DNA of 64,000 bases from NCBI RefSeq assembly GCF_004005945.1, contig NZ_SACS01000007.1:62001-126000 (forward strand). The letters run 5' to 3'. The notes beneath the pieces are model-generated. The model worked only from the letters and a program-made list of their open reading frames with translations, searched no databases and was not told where the DNA came from. How positions within the stretch are numbered: the first letter of the stretch is position 1; each line of letters begins with the position of its first letter. Both the position numbers and the translations under genes were made by a program. Origin of the DNA: Rheinheimera riviphila. GTDB lineage: Bacteria; Pseudomonadota; Gammaproteobacteria; Enterobacterales; Alteromonadaceae. Shown piece after piece: positions 1 to 9,220 of this stretch.

Positions 1-373
1 CATTGTTGCTGGCACCATCCAGCCACGGCATCGCGATCAGTCGGGCATAAAACAAGGCGCCAAAAAAGGCAAAAAAGAACATCACTTCCGAAAAAATAAA
101 CCAGCTCATGCCTTGCCGGAACGAGCGATCCATTTGTTTGCTATAAAGGCCGGTCATCGATTCATCAATCACATTTCGAAACCAGCCGACCAGCATAAAA
201 ATTAAAATCGCGACCCCGGCCATCAGCAGGTAACTGCCATAACCTTCTTTGTCGCGGGTCACTTCATTGACTAAATGCCCGGCACCAAAGGCGATTAAAA
301 ACAACGCCACCGCGCCCACAAAAGGCCACGGGCTTTGTTCGGGTACATAATATTTCTCGTAAGCGTTACTCAT
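1..373 (-). CDS. ctaE: cytochrome c oxidase subunit III (partial, 3' end outside window)
   Basis: About 124 N-terminal residues of the heme-copper oxidase subunit III are visible; no stop codon occurs before the window edge, so the gene continues to the left. The protein begins MSNAYEKYYVPEQSPWP and shows two hydrophobic segments (about residues 18-38 and 45-62), then the family-typical stretch FSEVMFFFAFFGALFYARL. Subunit III is an integral inner-membrane subunit without redox metals that supports stable turnover of the oxidase. Its ATG overlaps the end of the upstream ctaG by 8 bases, which indicates translational coupling in a ctaC-ctaD-ctaG-ctaE operon. Identity is secure; only the length cannot be judged. 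Confidence 0.93.
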   Translation of the reverse strand, partial: MSNAYEKYYVPEQSPWPFVGAVALFLIAFGAGHLVNEVTRDKEGYGSYLLMAGVAILIFMLVGWFRNVIDESMTGLYSKQMDRSFRQGMSWFIFSEVMFFFAFFGALFYARLIAMPWLDGASNN

Positions 374-956
374 GATTGCCCCCTGTTGGGATCAGAGCTG
401 CCACTGTTTCAGGCTGACTATGCTTGGTCATGTCGTACAAAGTGTATGACAAAGTGATAGTGCTGAACTGCTCGGGCAGAGCAGGATCCACATAAAATTG
501 TAATGGCATCAACAGCTTCTGACCCGCAGTCAGCACTTGTTGGTTAAAACAAAAACATTCCATTTTATTCAGATACAAAGCGGCCTGGCCTGGCGCTACC
601 GAAGGCACCGCCTGACCGGTCATGGTCGCAGCGGTGATATTTTCAGCTTCGTAGTACACCAGTTTAATTTCGCCAGGATGAACTTTGATCTTTTGCGTCT
701 GTGGTTTAAATAACCAAGGCATGTCCGCATTGGGTCTGGCCAGAAATTCCACGGTAATTTCGCGCTTCAGGTCGACCACGGCTTTGTCGGCAGTGGCGGC
801 CATCGAGCTGGTTTTACCGTTAATGCCGGTCAGATCACAAAACACGTCATACAGCGGCACCAGCGCATAACCAAACCCAAACATCGCGAGCGTGATCACC
901 AACAGACGTTTTATCAGTGGTTTGTGGTCAGGTTTCTGCTGCTGTGGTACGGCCAT
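366..956 (-). CDS. ctaG: cytochrome c oxidase assembly protein CtaG (Cox11 family)
   Basis: This is a copper chaperone that helps build the CuB centre of subunit I. It is anchored by one N-terminal membrane helix (about residues 16-36) with a periplasmic copper-binding domain. The family signature CFCF, the copper-ligand motif, is visible at about residue 134, followed by the usual MPLQFYVDP segment. I chose the ATG at 956 because AGGGGA lies just upstream; an in-frame TTG two codons earlier (962) is less likely. At 196 residues it has normal family length. It sits between subunits I and III and overlaps subunit III, as in many proteobacterial aa3 oxidase operons. Confidence 0.94.
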   Translation of the reverse strand: MAVPQQQKPDHKPLIKRLLVITLAMFGFGYALVPLYDVFCDLTGINGKTSSMAATADKAVVDLKREITVEFLARPNADMPWLFKPQTQKIKVHPGEIKLVYYEAENITAATMTGQAVPSVAPGQAALYLNKMECFCFNQQVLTAGQKLLMPLQFYVDPALPEQFSTITLSYTLYDMTKHSQPETVAALIPTGGNHE

Positions 957-966
957 CTGCAATCCC

Positions 967-2568
967 CTATTTCACATGCGGTGGTGTCGTAAAGCTGTGA
1001 TAAGGCGGTGGCGAAGGTAATTCCCACTCCAACCCTTCCGCACCTTCCCACACCTGAGCCGTGGCTTTTTCACCACCACGGATACATTTCACCAACACCC
1101 AAACGAAAATCAGCTGCGACAGGCCAAAAGCAAAACCACCGATACTGATAAAGGCATTAAAATCAGCAAACTGCAGCGCATAATCCGGGATCCGTCTTGG
1201 CATTCCGGCCAACCCGACAAAATGCATCGGGAAAAACAGCATGTTGACGGAGATCAGCGAACACCAGAAATGCCATTGCCCCAGAGTTTCGTCATACATA
1301 TGCCCGGTCCATTTTGGCAACCAGTAATAGGCCGCCGCAATAATCGAGAAAATGGCGCCGGTCACCAGCACATAGTGGAAATGCGCGACCACAAAGTAGG
1401 TATCGTGATACTGGAAATCCGCCGGTGTAATCGCGAGCATCAACCCAGACAAACCACCAATGGTGAACAACACAATAAAGGCCAGTGCGAACATCATTGG
1501 TACTTCAAAGGTCATGGCTCCGCGCCACATCGTCGCCACCCAATTAAAAACTTTCACCCCGGTCGGCACCGCAATCAACATGGTGCAATACATGAAAAAC
1601 AGCTCGGCAAACACCGGCATACCGGTGGTGAACATATGGTGTGCCCAGACCAGAAACGACAGTAGCGCGATACTGGAAGTGGCGTACACCATTGAGGCGT
1701 AACCAAACAACGGTTTACGGGCAAAAGTCGGCACTATGCTCGAGACAATCCCAAAAGCCGGTAAAATCATGATGTACACTTCAGGGTGACCGAAGAACCA
1801 GAAAATATGCTGGAACAACACCGGATCGCCGCCGCCGGCTGCATCAAAGAAGCTAGTCCCAAAGTACTTATCGGTCAGCACCATGGTCACAGTACCTGCC
1901 AGCACCGGCATTACCGCAATCAGTAAAAATGCGGTAATCAACCAGGTCCAGACGAACAACGGCATTTTCATCCAGGTCATGCCAGGGGCGCGTAAGTTGA
2001 AGATGGTTACAATGACGTTGATTGCGCCCATAATCGACGAAATACCCATGATGTGCACTGAAAACACAAACAAAGCCGTGCTGTCGCCGCTGTACTTGGT
2101 GGATAGTGGTGCGTAGAAAGTCCAGCCAAAACCAGGACCACCGCCTTCCATAAATAACGAGGCCAGTAAAATGGAAAAGGCAAACGGCAGGATCCAGAAA
2201 CTCCAGTTATTCATCCGCGGCAACGCCATGTCCGGCGCGCCAATCATCATCGGGATCAGCCAGTTAGCCAAACCAGTAAAGGCGGGCATCACGGCGCCAA
2301 ACACCATGATCAGGCCATGCACAGTGGTCATCTGATTAAAAAAATCAGCTTGAACCAACTGCAGCCCTGGTTGAAATAACTCGGCCCGGATCACCATCGC
2401 CATCGCCCCGCCGATGAAAAACATCGTCAGCGCGAACAGCAGGTACAAAGTCCCGATATCTTTATGGTTGGTGGTATACAACCAGCGTTTTAAACCGGCT
2501 GGTGGACTGTGGTGATGCTCATCATGGTGATCGCCATGAGCATGCGGATCGGTGGTGACTGTGCTCAT
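967..2568 (-). CDS. ctaD: cytochrome c oxidase subunit I (aa3 type)
   Basis: This is the catalytic heme-copper subunit that reduces O2 to water and pumps protons across the inner membrane. At 533 residues with about 12 hydrophobic segments it has normal length. Visible hallmarks are HGLIMVFG with the low-spin heme ligand, FGHPEVYI with the His-Tyr pair near CuB, WAHHMF with the two CuB histidines, and HDTYFVVAHFHYVL with the heme ligands. The N-terminus is His-rich (HAHGDHHDEHHH). It starts 3 bases after ctaC ends and precedes ctaG by about 10 bases. All motifs needed for an active A-type oxidase are present. Confidence 0.97.
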   Translation of the reverse strand: MSTVTTDPHAHGDHHDEHHHSPPAGLKRWLYTTNHKDIGTLYLLFALTMFFIGGAMAMVIRAELFQPGLQLVQADFFNQMTTVHGLIMVFGAVMPAFTGLANWLIPMMIGAPDMALPRMNNWSFWILPFAFSILLASLFMEGGGPGFGWTFYAPLSTKYSGDSTALFVFSVHIMGISSIMGAINVIVTIFNLRAPGMTWMKMPLFVWTWLITAFLLIAVMPVLAGTVTMVLTDKYFGTSFFDAAGGGDPVLFQHIFWFFGHPEVYIMILPAFGIVSSIVPTFARKPLFGYASMVYATSSIALLSFLVWAHHMFTTGMPVFAELFFMYCTMLIAVPTGVKVFNWVATMWRGAMTFEVPMMFALAFIVLFTIGGLSGLMLAITPADFQYHDTYFVVAHFHYVLVTGAIFSIIAAAYYWLPKWTGHMYDETLGQWHFWCSLISVNMLFFPMHFVGLAGMPRRIPDYALQFADFNAFISIGGFAFGLSQLIFVWVLVKCIRGGEKATAQVWEGAEGLEWELPSPPPYHSFTTPPHVK

Positions 2569-2571
2569 CTG

Positions 2572-3720
2572 CTACTCCTTGTTGCCGGTTTTGGCTGCAT
2601 GGATTGCAGCAGCCTGCACTAAATCGCCAGTATTGTTATCCCAGGCATTTCGCTCGTAGGTAATAACGGCCGCAATTTCCTGCAACGTCAGCTGCTTACC
2701 AAAGGCCTGCATCGCGGTACCGGATTTGCCATTCAGAACAATGTCGATATGGGCAGCCAGTTCAGTGGCTGTTGTAGCCATTTTGCTGCCTTTAAGGGCT
2801 GGGAATGCACCGGGTAAACCTTGCCCACCGGGTTGATGGCACGCGGCGCAATAACCAAGGTAGGTTTTTTCGCCCAGAGCCATCGCTTCGGCCATTGTCA
2901 TATTCATCGACAGCAGCTCTTGCTCAGCAGCTTTAGCTTTGGCTTGTGTTTCAGCTTCTTGCCGGATCCAACTGTCGAATTCAGCCGGCTCTTTGGCAAT
3001 CACCACCACCGGCATAAAGCCATGATCTTTGCCGCAAAGTTCCGCGCATTGGCCTCGGTAAATACCAGGCTCATTCACATTGGCCCAGGATTCATTGATA
3101 TAGCCGGGGTTGGCGTCTTTTTTAACCGCAAAGGCCGGCACCCACCAGGAATGGATCACATCATCTGAAGTCATTAAAAAGCGCACTTTTTTGCCGGTTG
3201 GGATCACCAGCGGCCGATCAACTTCCAGCAGGTAGTTTTCGCCTTTGGCAATTTTGTTCTGAATTTGTTTTTGTGGTGTAGCAAGTAACGAATAATATTC
3301 AACCGGATAGTCGAGATATTTGTAATGCCACTTCCATTGCGAACCAGTCACCAGAATGGTCACATCCGAATCGGACGTATCTTCCATCGCAATCAGAGTT
3401 TTGGTAGCGGGTATGGCCATGATGACCAGAATAACCACGGGAATGGCGGTCCAGAGTATTTCTACTTTGGTGCTTTCATGAAATTGTGCAGGCTGCACTC
3501 CTTTTGCCTTGCGATGATGAATAATGGCCCAGAACATAGCGCCAAAAACCACCAGGCCAATTGCACAGCAGATGTAAAATATCGTCATGTGCAGGTCGTA
3601 AACCTGAAGACTGATATCGGTAACCCCTTTGGTCATATTCAGGGGCAACTCTGCGGCAGTAGCCGTTTCGACAAATAGCAAGGATAGCAGCGTGCAGCGA
3701 TAACGACTCGTTTTCGCCAC
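2572..3720 (-). CDS. ctaC: cytochrome c oxidase subunit II with fused C-terminal cytochrome c domain
   Basis: Subunit II takes electrons into the oxidase through its binuclear CuA centre. The 382 residues contain a signal-like N-terminus, two membrane helices (about 40-62 and 87-105), and a periplasmic cupredoxin domain with the CuA motif CAELCGKDHGFM near 226-237. A class I cytochrome c domain follows with heme motif CAACH near 293. The fusion is why it is longer than the roughly 250-residue plain subunit II, and it resembles caa3-type enzymes. The start is GTG at 3720, preceded by a strong GAGGAG ribosome site. It is the first gene of the operon, so the promoter should lie in 3721-3920. Confidence 0.95.
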   Translation of the reverse strand: MAKTSRYRCTLLSLLFVETATAAELPLNMTKGVTDISLQVYDLHMTIFYICCAIGLVVFGAMFWAIIHHRKAKGVQPAQFHESTKVEILWTAIPVVILVIMAIPATKTLIAMEDTSDSDVTILVTGSQWKWHYKYLDYPVEYYSLLATPQKQIQNKIAKGENYLLEVDRPLVIPTGKKVRFLMTSDDVIHSWWVPAFAVKKDANPGYINESWANVNEPGIYRGQCAELCGKDHGFMPVVVIAKEPAEFDSWIRQEAETQAKAKAAEQELLSMNMTMAEAMALGEKTYLGYCAACHQPGGQGLPGAFPALKGSKMATTATELAAHIDIVLNGKSGTAMQAFGKQLTLQEIAAVITYERNAWDNNTGDLVQAAAIHAAKTGNKE

Positions 3721-4007
3721 GTAACGTCTCCTCTGTCATTTTGCATAATACAAATTGCCAGAACCAGACACTACCACCCAAATTGCGCATCTTGTCCTGC
3801 AACTTATTGTTTTTTATTATTTATTTATTACAGCGCCTGCGACACAACATTTATCGTTCAGTGTTTTTTATCAGGCACAGGTTAAGAATTGACCAGAAAT
3901 AGCACAATGTAAACCCCATAAAGCAAAAAGCACCGGCGAAACCAAAAGGTCTGACCAGTGCTATATTCGAAAAAGTATTGAGTTTACTTAAGTTTTAGCA
4001 AAAAACC
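3721..4007. other. intergenic region upstream of ctaC / downstream of lexA
   Basis: This stretch of 287 bases has no credible gene. It should hold the promoter of the oxidase operon and the lexA terminator (annotated separately). AT-rich sequence lies at 3805-3835. I could not settle on a specific -35/-10 pair for ctaC. Confidence 0.5.
3924..3962 (-). terminator. probable rho-independent terminator of lexA
   Basis: Read on the minus strand, AGCACTGG and CCGGTGCT form an 8-bp stem with one G-U pair, followed directly by TTTTT. It lies about 45 bases past the lexA stop codon. The loop is long (18 bases), so strength is uncertain. Confidence 0.55.
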
Positions 4008-4634
4008 TTACCAGGTTTGATTGCGGATCACGCCGACGGCTAAACCTTCAATTGCAAAAAACTGTTGGGTTAAATCGACTTTTATCACATTAAAGTCGTT
4101 GTTTTCAGGGTGTAAGTACACAAATTGACCATCACGTCTGAAACGTTTGACTGTCACTTCATCCTCCACTCTGGCCACGACCACCTCACCCTGCCGGGCT
4201 TCCGTAGTTTTATGCACCGCCAGCAAGTCACCATCCATAATCCCAATGTCTTTCATACTCATGCCGGAGACTTTCAACAGAAAATCAGCGGCCGGATGGA
4301 ACAGGTTGGCATCAAGCTGGTAATACTGATCAATATGCTCAGTGGCTAAAATCGGTTGACCTGCCGCAACACGGCCAATCAGCGGTAAACCCAGATATTC
4401 TGGTTCATTCGCCACCAGCTCTTCTTCAATCAACCGGATGCCCCGCGATGTACCCGGCATCATTTCGATAAAACCTTTTTTTGCCAGTGCTTTTAAATGC
4501 TCTTCCGCAGCATTGGCTGACTTAAAACCAAGCTGGGTGGCAATTTCGGCGCGGGTCGGTGGCATCCCGGAGTGAGCCTGATAATCTTTCAGTAATTGTA
4601 ATATTTCGGCTTGTCGTGGAGTGAGTGGACGCAT
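4008..4634 (-). CDS. lexA: LexA, SOS repressor (S24 self-cleaving)
   Basis: This is the transcriptional repressor of the SOS DNA-damage regulon; RecA filaments stimulate its self-cleavage. The 208 residues comprise an N-terminal winged helix (recognition region about 28-52), the Ala91-Gly92 cleavage site in GRVAAGQPI, catalytic Ser126 in SGMSM, and catalytic Lys163 in TVKRF, all matching the E. coli enzyme. Two SOS boxes lie directly upstream, so it is autoregulated. It is divergent from plsB, the same neighbour relationship as in E. coli up to orientation. No strong ribosome site precedes the ATG because the proximal SOS box nearly abuts it. Confidence 0.98.
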   Translation of the reverse strand: MRPLTPRQAEILQLLKDYQAHSGMPPTRAEIATQLGFKSANAAEEHLKALAKKGFIEMMPGTSRGIRLIEEELVANEPEYLGLPLIGRVAAGQPILATEHIDQYYQLDANLFHPAADFLLKVSGMSMKDIGIMDGDLLAVHKTTEARQGEVVVARVEDEVTVKRFRRDGQFVYLHPENNDFNVIKVDLTQQFFAIEGLAVGVIRNQTW

Positions 4635-4638
4635 GATG

Positions 4639-4654
4639 CTGAATGCCTATACAG
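4639..4654 (-). promoter_or_regulatory. LexA box, proximal to lexA
   Basis: On the minus strand this reads CTGT-N8-TCAG, a slightly degenerate SOS box. It ends four bases before the lexA start codon and its centre is 22 bp from the second box, the arrangement seen before E. coli lexA. Confidence 0.75.
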
Positions 4655-4660
4655 TGAATA

Positions 4661-4676
4661 CTGGGAGTATATACAG
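4661..4676 (-). promoter_or_regulatory. LexA box, distal to lexA
   Basis: On the minus strand this reads CTGTATATACTCCCAG, almost identical to one of the two boxes of E. coli lexA. It overlaps the likely lexA promoter and supports SOS autoregulation. Confidence 0.88.
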
Positions 4677-4790
4677 TGAATATGCATGTGCCAAGTCGGA
4701 TGTCACAGAAAAATCAGCAAAAAATGCCAAAATTGGCGCTGATTTTAATCCATGGTATTCTAGCCGGCTGTTTTTGAGGGCAAGTAATCT

Positions 4791-7223
4791 ATGTTTTCGC
4801 GATTAAAGTGGTTCGCCAGCATGTTGCAATGGCTGCTGTGGCCATTCGTTAAATACAAAATAATTCCGAGCCAACCCGTCAGTAGCCTTGAGTTGCAGGC
4901 AAACAAGCCGCTGTTTTATATTACCCGGGTTGCTTCTGCCAGTGATTTAGCCACGCTGAAACGTGCTTGCCTTGAACAAGGTCTGCCGGATCCAACGGCT
5001 TATGTCACCTTGGGTGATATCACCTTACCCCGCACTTTATTTCTCGAACGTTCCGCCTCGTTTTGGGGCAAAAGCCGCCCGACGTTGGCGCTGCAGCAAG
5101 GGCAAAAGTTACTGCAAGCCCATCTGGCGCAGCCTGATCAAACCGCTCAGCTAGTACCCGTTTCGATCTGCTGGGGCCGCGCGCCTGGCAAAGAGGCCAG
5201 TGTCAAAGCCATTCTTGGTGAAAAAACTGCGCCTGGCTGGTGGCATAAATTGTTGGTGGTGCTGATTTCCGGCCGGCATACGCTGGTGCAGTTTTCGCGG
5301 GCGGTTTCGCTGCGCGAGATGGCCGATCAATATGGCGCGACCGAAGAAACCGCCCATAAATTATTGCGGGTCGCCCGTTTTCATTTTTATCGCCAACAAC
5401 TCGCTGCAACCGGGCCCCGTCAGCCAGACCGCGCGGCGTTATTTAATGCGCTTCTTGGTTCGGAAGCATTAAAAAAAGCGATTGCCGATGAAGCACGTGA
5501 TAGAAACATCAGTACAAGCGAAGCGAGAACTGAAGCGCTTAAGCTACTGGAAGAAATTGCTGCCGATTATCGTGAATCGACATTAAGAGTTGGCGACCGG
5601 CTGCTCAGTTGGCTTTGGAAAAAGCTGTATACCGGCATCAAAATCAACAACGCCGCTTTAATCAGGGACTTAGCGCAGCGTGGCCATGAAGTGGTGTATT
5701 TGCCCTGCCATCGTAGCCATATGGATTACCTGCTGCTGAGTTATGTCATTTATCAACAAGGTCTCGCCGCACCGCATATTGCTGCCGGTATTAACCTGAA
5801 TTTTTGGCCAATTGGTAAATTTTTCCGCCGTGGTGGCGCGTTTTTTATCCGGCGCAGCTTTAGCGGCCACAAACTTTATTCAGCGGTCTTTCGCGAGTAC
5901 TTGTCGCAGCTATTTCGCAAAGGCTATTCGGTGAAATACTACAGCGAAGGGGGTCGTAGCCGCACCGGACGCTTGCTGCAGCCAAAAACCGGCATGCTGG
6001 CGATGACCGTGCAAGCACTACTTCGCGGCATCGACAGACCCGTCACACTAGTACCGGTTTATCTGGGCTACGAGCACGTGATGGAAGTGAATACCTATTT
6101 ACGGGAACTCAAAGGTTCGGCCAAAACCAAAGAATCGGCCTTGGGTATCCTCAAAGCAGCAAGGCAACTACGCGATTACGGTTTTGGTTATGTTAATTTC
6201 GGCGAGCCGATTTCACTGAACAGCTATCTGCAACAACATGCACCAGACTGGCGCTTATCGGTCAACCCCATTGAACCGCAAAAACCGGACTGGTTAAACC
6301 CGCTGGTCGCAAAACTGGCGACTGAAGTAATGACACGAGTCAATCACAGCGCAGCCCTCAATGCCATTAATCTGATTTCGACCTGTTTGCTGGCCACCGA
6401 ACAGCATGTGTTAACACGGCCGGCGTTATGCCGCCAATTGGACCTGTATTTGCAACTACAGCAAGCGGCACCTTATCACAGCGCTGTGACCCTTCCTGAC
6501 GGTGATGGTGCCGCGCTGATCCGTCATGGGCTGACGCTGAACAAAGTCCAGCTGCAACAGGATGGATTTGGTGATTTAGTCCGGCTCAGCGCTGAAAACG
6601 CGGTAATCATGAGTTACTATCGCAATAATATCAGTCACTTATTTATTGTTCCGGCATTGTTAGCCACCGCGTTGTTACAACATCGAACCCTTACCGCAGT
6701 GCAGCTCCTGAATATATGCCAGCAATTGTTGCCACTGCTGGAGCATGAGCTTTTCCTGGCTCCGGCAGATTTAAAACAATATGTGGAAAAAATTCTGCAT
6801 TTCTTGCAGCAGCAGGAATTATTGCAACTGCAACAACAGCATTACCACTGTGCTGATCTGCCGCAAAATCTGACACCGCTGAAGCTACTGGCACACAATA
6901 GCAACGATATTCTGCAACGTTATGCGATAGTGCTGAATTTGCTGCAGCAACAACAACGCATCGAACGTAGCGCGCTGGAACTTGGCAGTCAACAGCTGGC
7001 GCAGCGGTTATTGACGATGCATGGTATAGATGCGCCTGAATATCATGACAAACAATTGTTTACCACGCTGGTGCATGCTTTAAAAGATGCTGGCTACCTG
7101 GCAGAAGCCGATGATGGCAAGTTGCAGCCGGCGCAGAACTTTGCACCGTTGTTGTCGACGGTCAATTCGCTGGTACTGCCTGAAGTTTTGCAAACGATTC
7201 GTCAGATCACTACCGCAAATTAA
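4791..7223 (+). CDS. plsB: glycerol-3-phosphate 1-O-acyltransferase
   Basis: PlsB transfers an acyl group to position 1 of sn-glycerol 3-phosphate, the first step of phospholipid synthesis, at the inner membrane. The 810 residues match the usual length of the gammaproteobacterial enzyme. The catalytic H(X4)D motif is His307-Asp312 in CHRSHMDYLL. Downstream blocks FFIRRSF, YYSEGGRSRTGRLL and LVPVYLGYE are the acyltransferase substrate-binding motifs. The C-terminal third is rich in Leu and Gln. GAGGG precedes the ATG at 4791. Divergent from lexA; the gene ends in an inverted repeat at 7228. Confidence 0.97.
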   Translation: MFSRLKWFASMLQWLLWPFVKYKIIPSQPVSSLELQANKPLFYITRVASASDLATLKRACLEQGLPDPTAYVTLGDITLPRTLFLERSASFWGKSRPTLALQQGQKLLQAHLAQPDQTAQLVPVSICWGRAPGKEASVKAILGEKTAPGWWHKLLVVLISGRHTLVQFSRAVSLREMADQYGATEETAHKLLRVARFHFYRQQLAATGPRQPDRAALFNALLGSEALKKAIADEARDRNISTSEARTEALKLLEEIAADYRESTLRVGDRLLSWLWKKLYTGIKINNAALIRDLAQRGHEVVYLPCHRSHMDYLLLSYVIYQQGLAAPHIAAGINLNFWPIGKFFRRGGAFFIRRSFSGHKLYSAVFREYLSQLFRKGYSVKYYSEGGRSRTGRLLQPKTGMLAMTVQALLRGIDRPVTLVPVYLGYEHVMEVNTYLRELKGSAKTKESALGILKAARQLRDYGFGYVNFGEPISLNSYLQQHAPDWRLSVNPIEPQKPDWLNPLVAKLATEVMTRVNHSAALNAINLISTCLLATEQHVLTRPALCRQLDLYLQLQQAAPYHSAVTLPDGDGAALIRHGLTLNKVQLQQDGFGDLVRLSAENAVIMSYYRNNISHLFIVPALLATALLQHRTLTAVQLLNICQQLLPLLEHELFLAPADLKQYVEKILHFLQQQELLQLQQQHYHCADLPQNLTPLKLLAHNSNDILQRYAIVLNLLQQQQRIERSALELGSQQLAQRLLTMHGIDAPEYHDKQLFTTLVHALKDAGYLAEADDGKLQPAQNFAPLLSTVNSLVLPEVLQTIRQITTAN

Positions 7224-7227
7224 TCAA

Positions 7228-7265
7228 CAGCGACTTGGGCGGCATATCCATGTCCCAAGTCGCTG
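7228..7265. terminator. 12-bp inverted repeat between plsB and tesB
   Basis: CAGCGACTTGGG and CCCAAGTCGCTG pair perfectly around a 14-base loop. The element lies between two convergent genes and could end transcription from both sides, but there is no clear U-run on either strand. Confidence 0.5.
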
Positions 7266-7297
7266 CCGTTTGGCTTGAAGGAGCCACAGGAACAACG

Positions 7298-8173
7298 CTA
7301 TTCCGGTTTAGCTTTATCGTAACTACGGATCACGCCTTCTTGCATCGTCGACGCCACCAACACACCGGCGCGGTTAAAAAACTGCCCGCGCACTAAACCA
7401 CGCGCACCAGAAGCACTAGGGCTGTCGACGGCATACAACAACCAGTCGTCAAAGCGGAAATCCTGATGGAACCACATGGCGTGGTCGATGGTCGCAACCT
7501 GCATGGTCGGCGCCATAAACGACTTGCCATGCGGCTGCAACGCCGTCGGCAGGAAGTTAAAATCAGACGCATAAGCCAACATGTATTTATGTACCCGTAA
7601 ATCATCCGGCATCGCGCCATTGGCTTTAAACCAGACATACCGTTTGGCACTGCTTACCTGCGGTTTAAACGGGTTGTGAAACGCCACCGGACGCATTTCG
7701 ATCGGTTTTTCGCAAATAAACTTACTGCGCAGAGATTCCGGAATAAATTCGGCATGCTCGCGGTAAAACTCCAGATCAGAAACTAAATCCTCCGGCGCCG
7801 GCACTTGCGGCATTAAATCCTGATGCTCAAAGCCAACCTCGTCCGCCTGAAAAGAAGCCGTCATGTAAAAAATCGGTTTGCCAAACTGGATGGCGCTGAC
7901 CCGGCGGGTACTAAAGCTTTTACCATCGCGGATGTTTTCAACTTCATAAACAATGGGTCTTGATGCATCACCTGGTCGTAAAAAATATGAGTGAAAAGAA
8001 TGGACTTTCCGATCTTCCGGAATGGTTTCCTTGGCAGCCGACAGCGCTTGCCCCATCACCTGACCGCCAAATACCGCTTTGAACCCCAAGTCCTGACTCT
8101 GACCCCGGTACAACCCATACTCGATGGTTTCCAGCTTTAATAACGACAACAAATCGGCTAATACCTGGCTCAT
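7298..8173 (-). CDS. tesB: acyl-CoA thioesterase II
   Basis: TesB hydrolyses medium- and long-chain acyl-CoA to free fatty acid and CoA in the cytoplasm. The 291 residues form a double hot-dog fold. Recognisable blocks are [11 protein letters not shown] near residue 35, [13 protein letters not shown] near 60, and the C-terminal [25 protein letters not shown]. The open frame extends 54 codons further upstream, but the ATG at 8173 is preceded by AGGACG and gives the normal family length, so the longer form is rejected. It converges on plsB and is divergent from the EVE-domain gene. Confidence 0.94.
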   Translation of the reverse strand: MSQVLADLLSLLKLETIEYGLYRGQSQDLGFKAVFGGQVMGQALSAAKETIPEDRKVHSFHSYFLRPGDASRPIVYEVENIRDGKSFSTRRVSAIQFGKPIFYMTASFQADEVGFEHQDLMPQVPAPEDLVSDLEFYREHAEFIPESLRSKFICEKPIEMRPVAFHNPFKPQVSSAKRYVWFKANGAMPDDLRVHKYMLAYASDFNFLPTALQPHGKSFMAPTMQVATIDHAMWFHQDFRFDDWLLYAVDSPSASGARGLVRGQFFNRAGVLVASTMQEGVIRSYDKAKPE

Positions 8174-8437
8174 CTTTACGTCCTGCAATGCTTGAGAGAC
8201 AGTTATTGTGCTACAGCCTCCGGCAAACTGCAAAAGCACAGGCAGTGTTCTGCTGATTTTTGCCCACGGCATCCCGGCAACAGGGCTGATTTGTCTGCAA
8301 TGCACGGTGGATCCCTGTGCAGTGCAGCTGTTCACACAGTTAAAATCGGTAGAATGTATGCAAAATCCGTTGAACCGATTGCGTTAGACGCGCGATCAGC
8401 GGCATAATCTTGCCGGTTGCATCAGCGGAGTGGTTAC

Positions 8438-8899
8438 ATGCCGTGGGTATTTAAAACCGAGCCTGGCGAGTGCAGCATCGACGATATCGGTGTCGCCGGA
8501 GCAGCTGGAGTCATCTGGGAAGGTGTCAGAAATTATCAGGCAAGAAATTTCCTGCGGGATCAAGTCACTGTCGGTGATTTAGTGTTGATCCACCATTCCA
8601 GTTGTGCAGAAATCGGCGTTGCCGGTGTTGCGAAAATCAGCGCTGCCGCTTTTGCGGATCCCAGCCAGTTTCAGCCGCAGAGCCAATATTTCGACCCGAA
8701 GGCCTCGGCAGAGAAGTTTGCCTGGTTTGCCGTAAAGGTGAGTTTGGTTGAAAAGTTTTCAAAAGTGCTGACACTGGCCGAGCTTCGGGCTTGTCCGGGG
8801 CTTGCAGAGCTGGCACTTGTAAAGAAAGGCAACCGGTTATCGGTCATGCCAGCAACAAATCAACAATTCGATCTTGTACTTTTTTTAACCAAGACATAG
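8438..8899 (+). CDS. EVE-domain (THYN1-like) protein
   Basis: This 153-residue protein is one complete EVE domain, a PUA-like fold; EVE proteins are thought to recognise modified bases in DNA or RNA. Typical features are the opening WVFKTEPGECSIDD, WEGVRNYQARNF at about residue 27, VGDLVLIHHSS, and the closing LALVKKGNRLSVMP. The ATG at 8438 follows a GGAG motif; a frame extension to 8417 adds only a few residues and lacks a ribosome site. The gene is followed by a small unknown ORF and then a terminator, so the two may be one unit. No restriction or modification gene is adjacent. Confidence 0.9.
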   Translation: MPWVFKTEPGECSIDDIGVAGAAGVIWEGVRNYQARNFLRDQVTVGDLVLIHHSSCAEIGVAGVAKISAAAFADPSQFQPQSQYFDPKASAEKFAWFAVKVSLVEKFSKVLTLAELRACPGLAELALVKKGNRLSVMPATNQQFDLVLFLTKT

Positions 8900-8958
8900 A
8901 GTGTATAAAGCCAGCGGATTTTCAACTTGGGACTGTGCTGGTTTATGGAGTAACACAA

Positions 8959-9201
8959 ATGATGGCAGCATTATCAGAAGATCGTCGTGATCAGCCCAAA
9001 GATTTAAATTATTTTTGGAATGAACTGAACATGGCGCAAAAATTTTCAGTCGCAGAATTGCAGCGCTTTGGCTATGAGCTGGCGTTTGTCAGACGCAGTC
9101 CAAGTTTCAGTATGGCGGTGTTAAGAGCAGGTGATCGGATCGCGGCCGTTGATCAAGACGGACAAATTGATACCGAACCTAAAGTAATTATTCGCCACTA
9201 A
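8959..9201 (+). CDS. small conserved-looking protein of unknown function
   Basis: This encodes 80 residues starting at ATG 8959 with a good GGAG motif eight bases upstream; a second ATG follows immediately. The sequence is soluble and charged (NYFWNELNMAQKFSVAELQRFGYELAFVRRS is broken here only by its own motifs), with no membrane segment or signal peptide. I do not recognise a family. The strong ribosome site and the following terminator make it likely to be real. It may be co-transcribed with the EVE gene 59 bases upstream. A longer in-frame extension into the EVE gene is rejected. Confidence 0.7.
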   Translation: MMAALSEDRRDQPKDLNYFWNELNMAQKFSVAELQRFGYELAFVRRSPSFSMAVLRAGDRIAAVDQDGQIDTEPKVIIRH

Positions 9202-9220
9202 GCGATGCTGGCACTGTCGA

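Noticed and set aside
1222-1665. Long plus-strand open frames opposite ctaD
   Set aside because: They are antisense shadows of a strongly conserved oxidase gene, with no ribosome site and His/Arg-rich nonsense composition.
3476-3802. 108-codon minus-strand frame overlapping the start of ctaC
   Set aside because: It is the +1 frame of ctaC; the real gene has a GAGGAG ribosome site and clear subunit II sequence.
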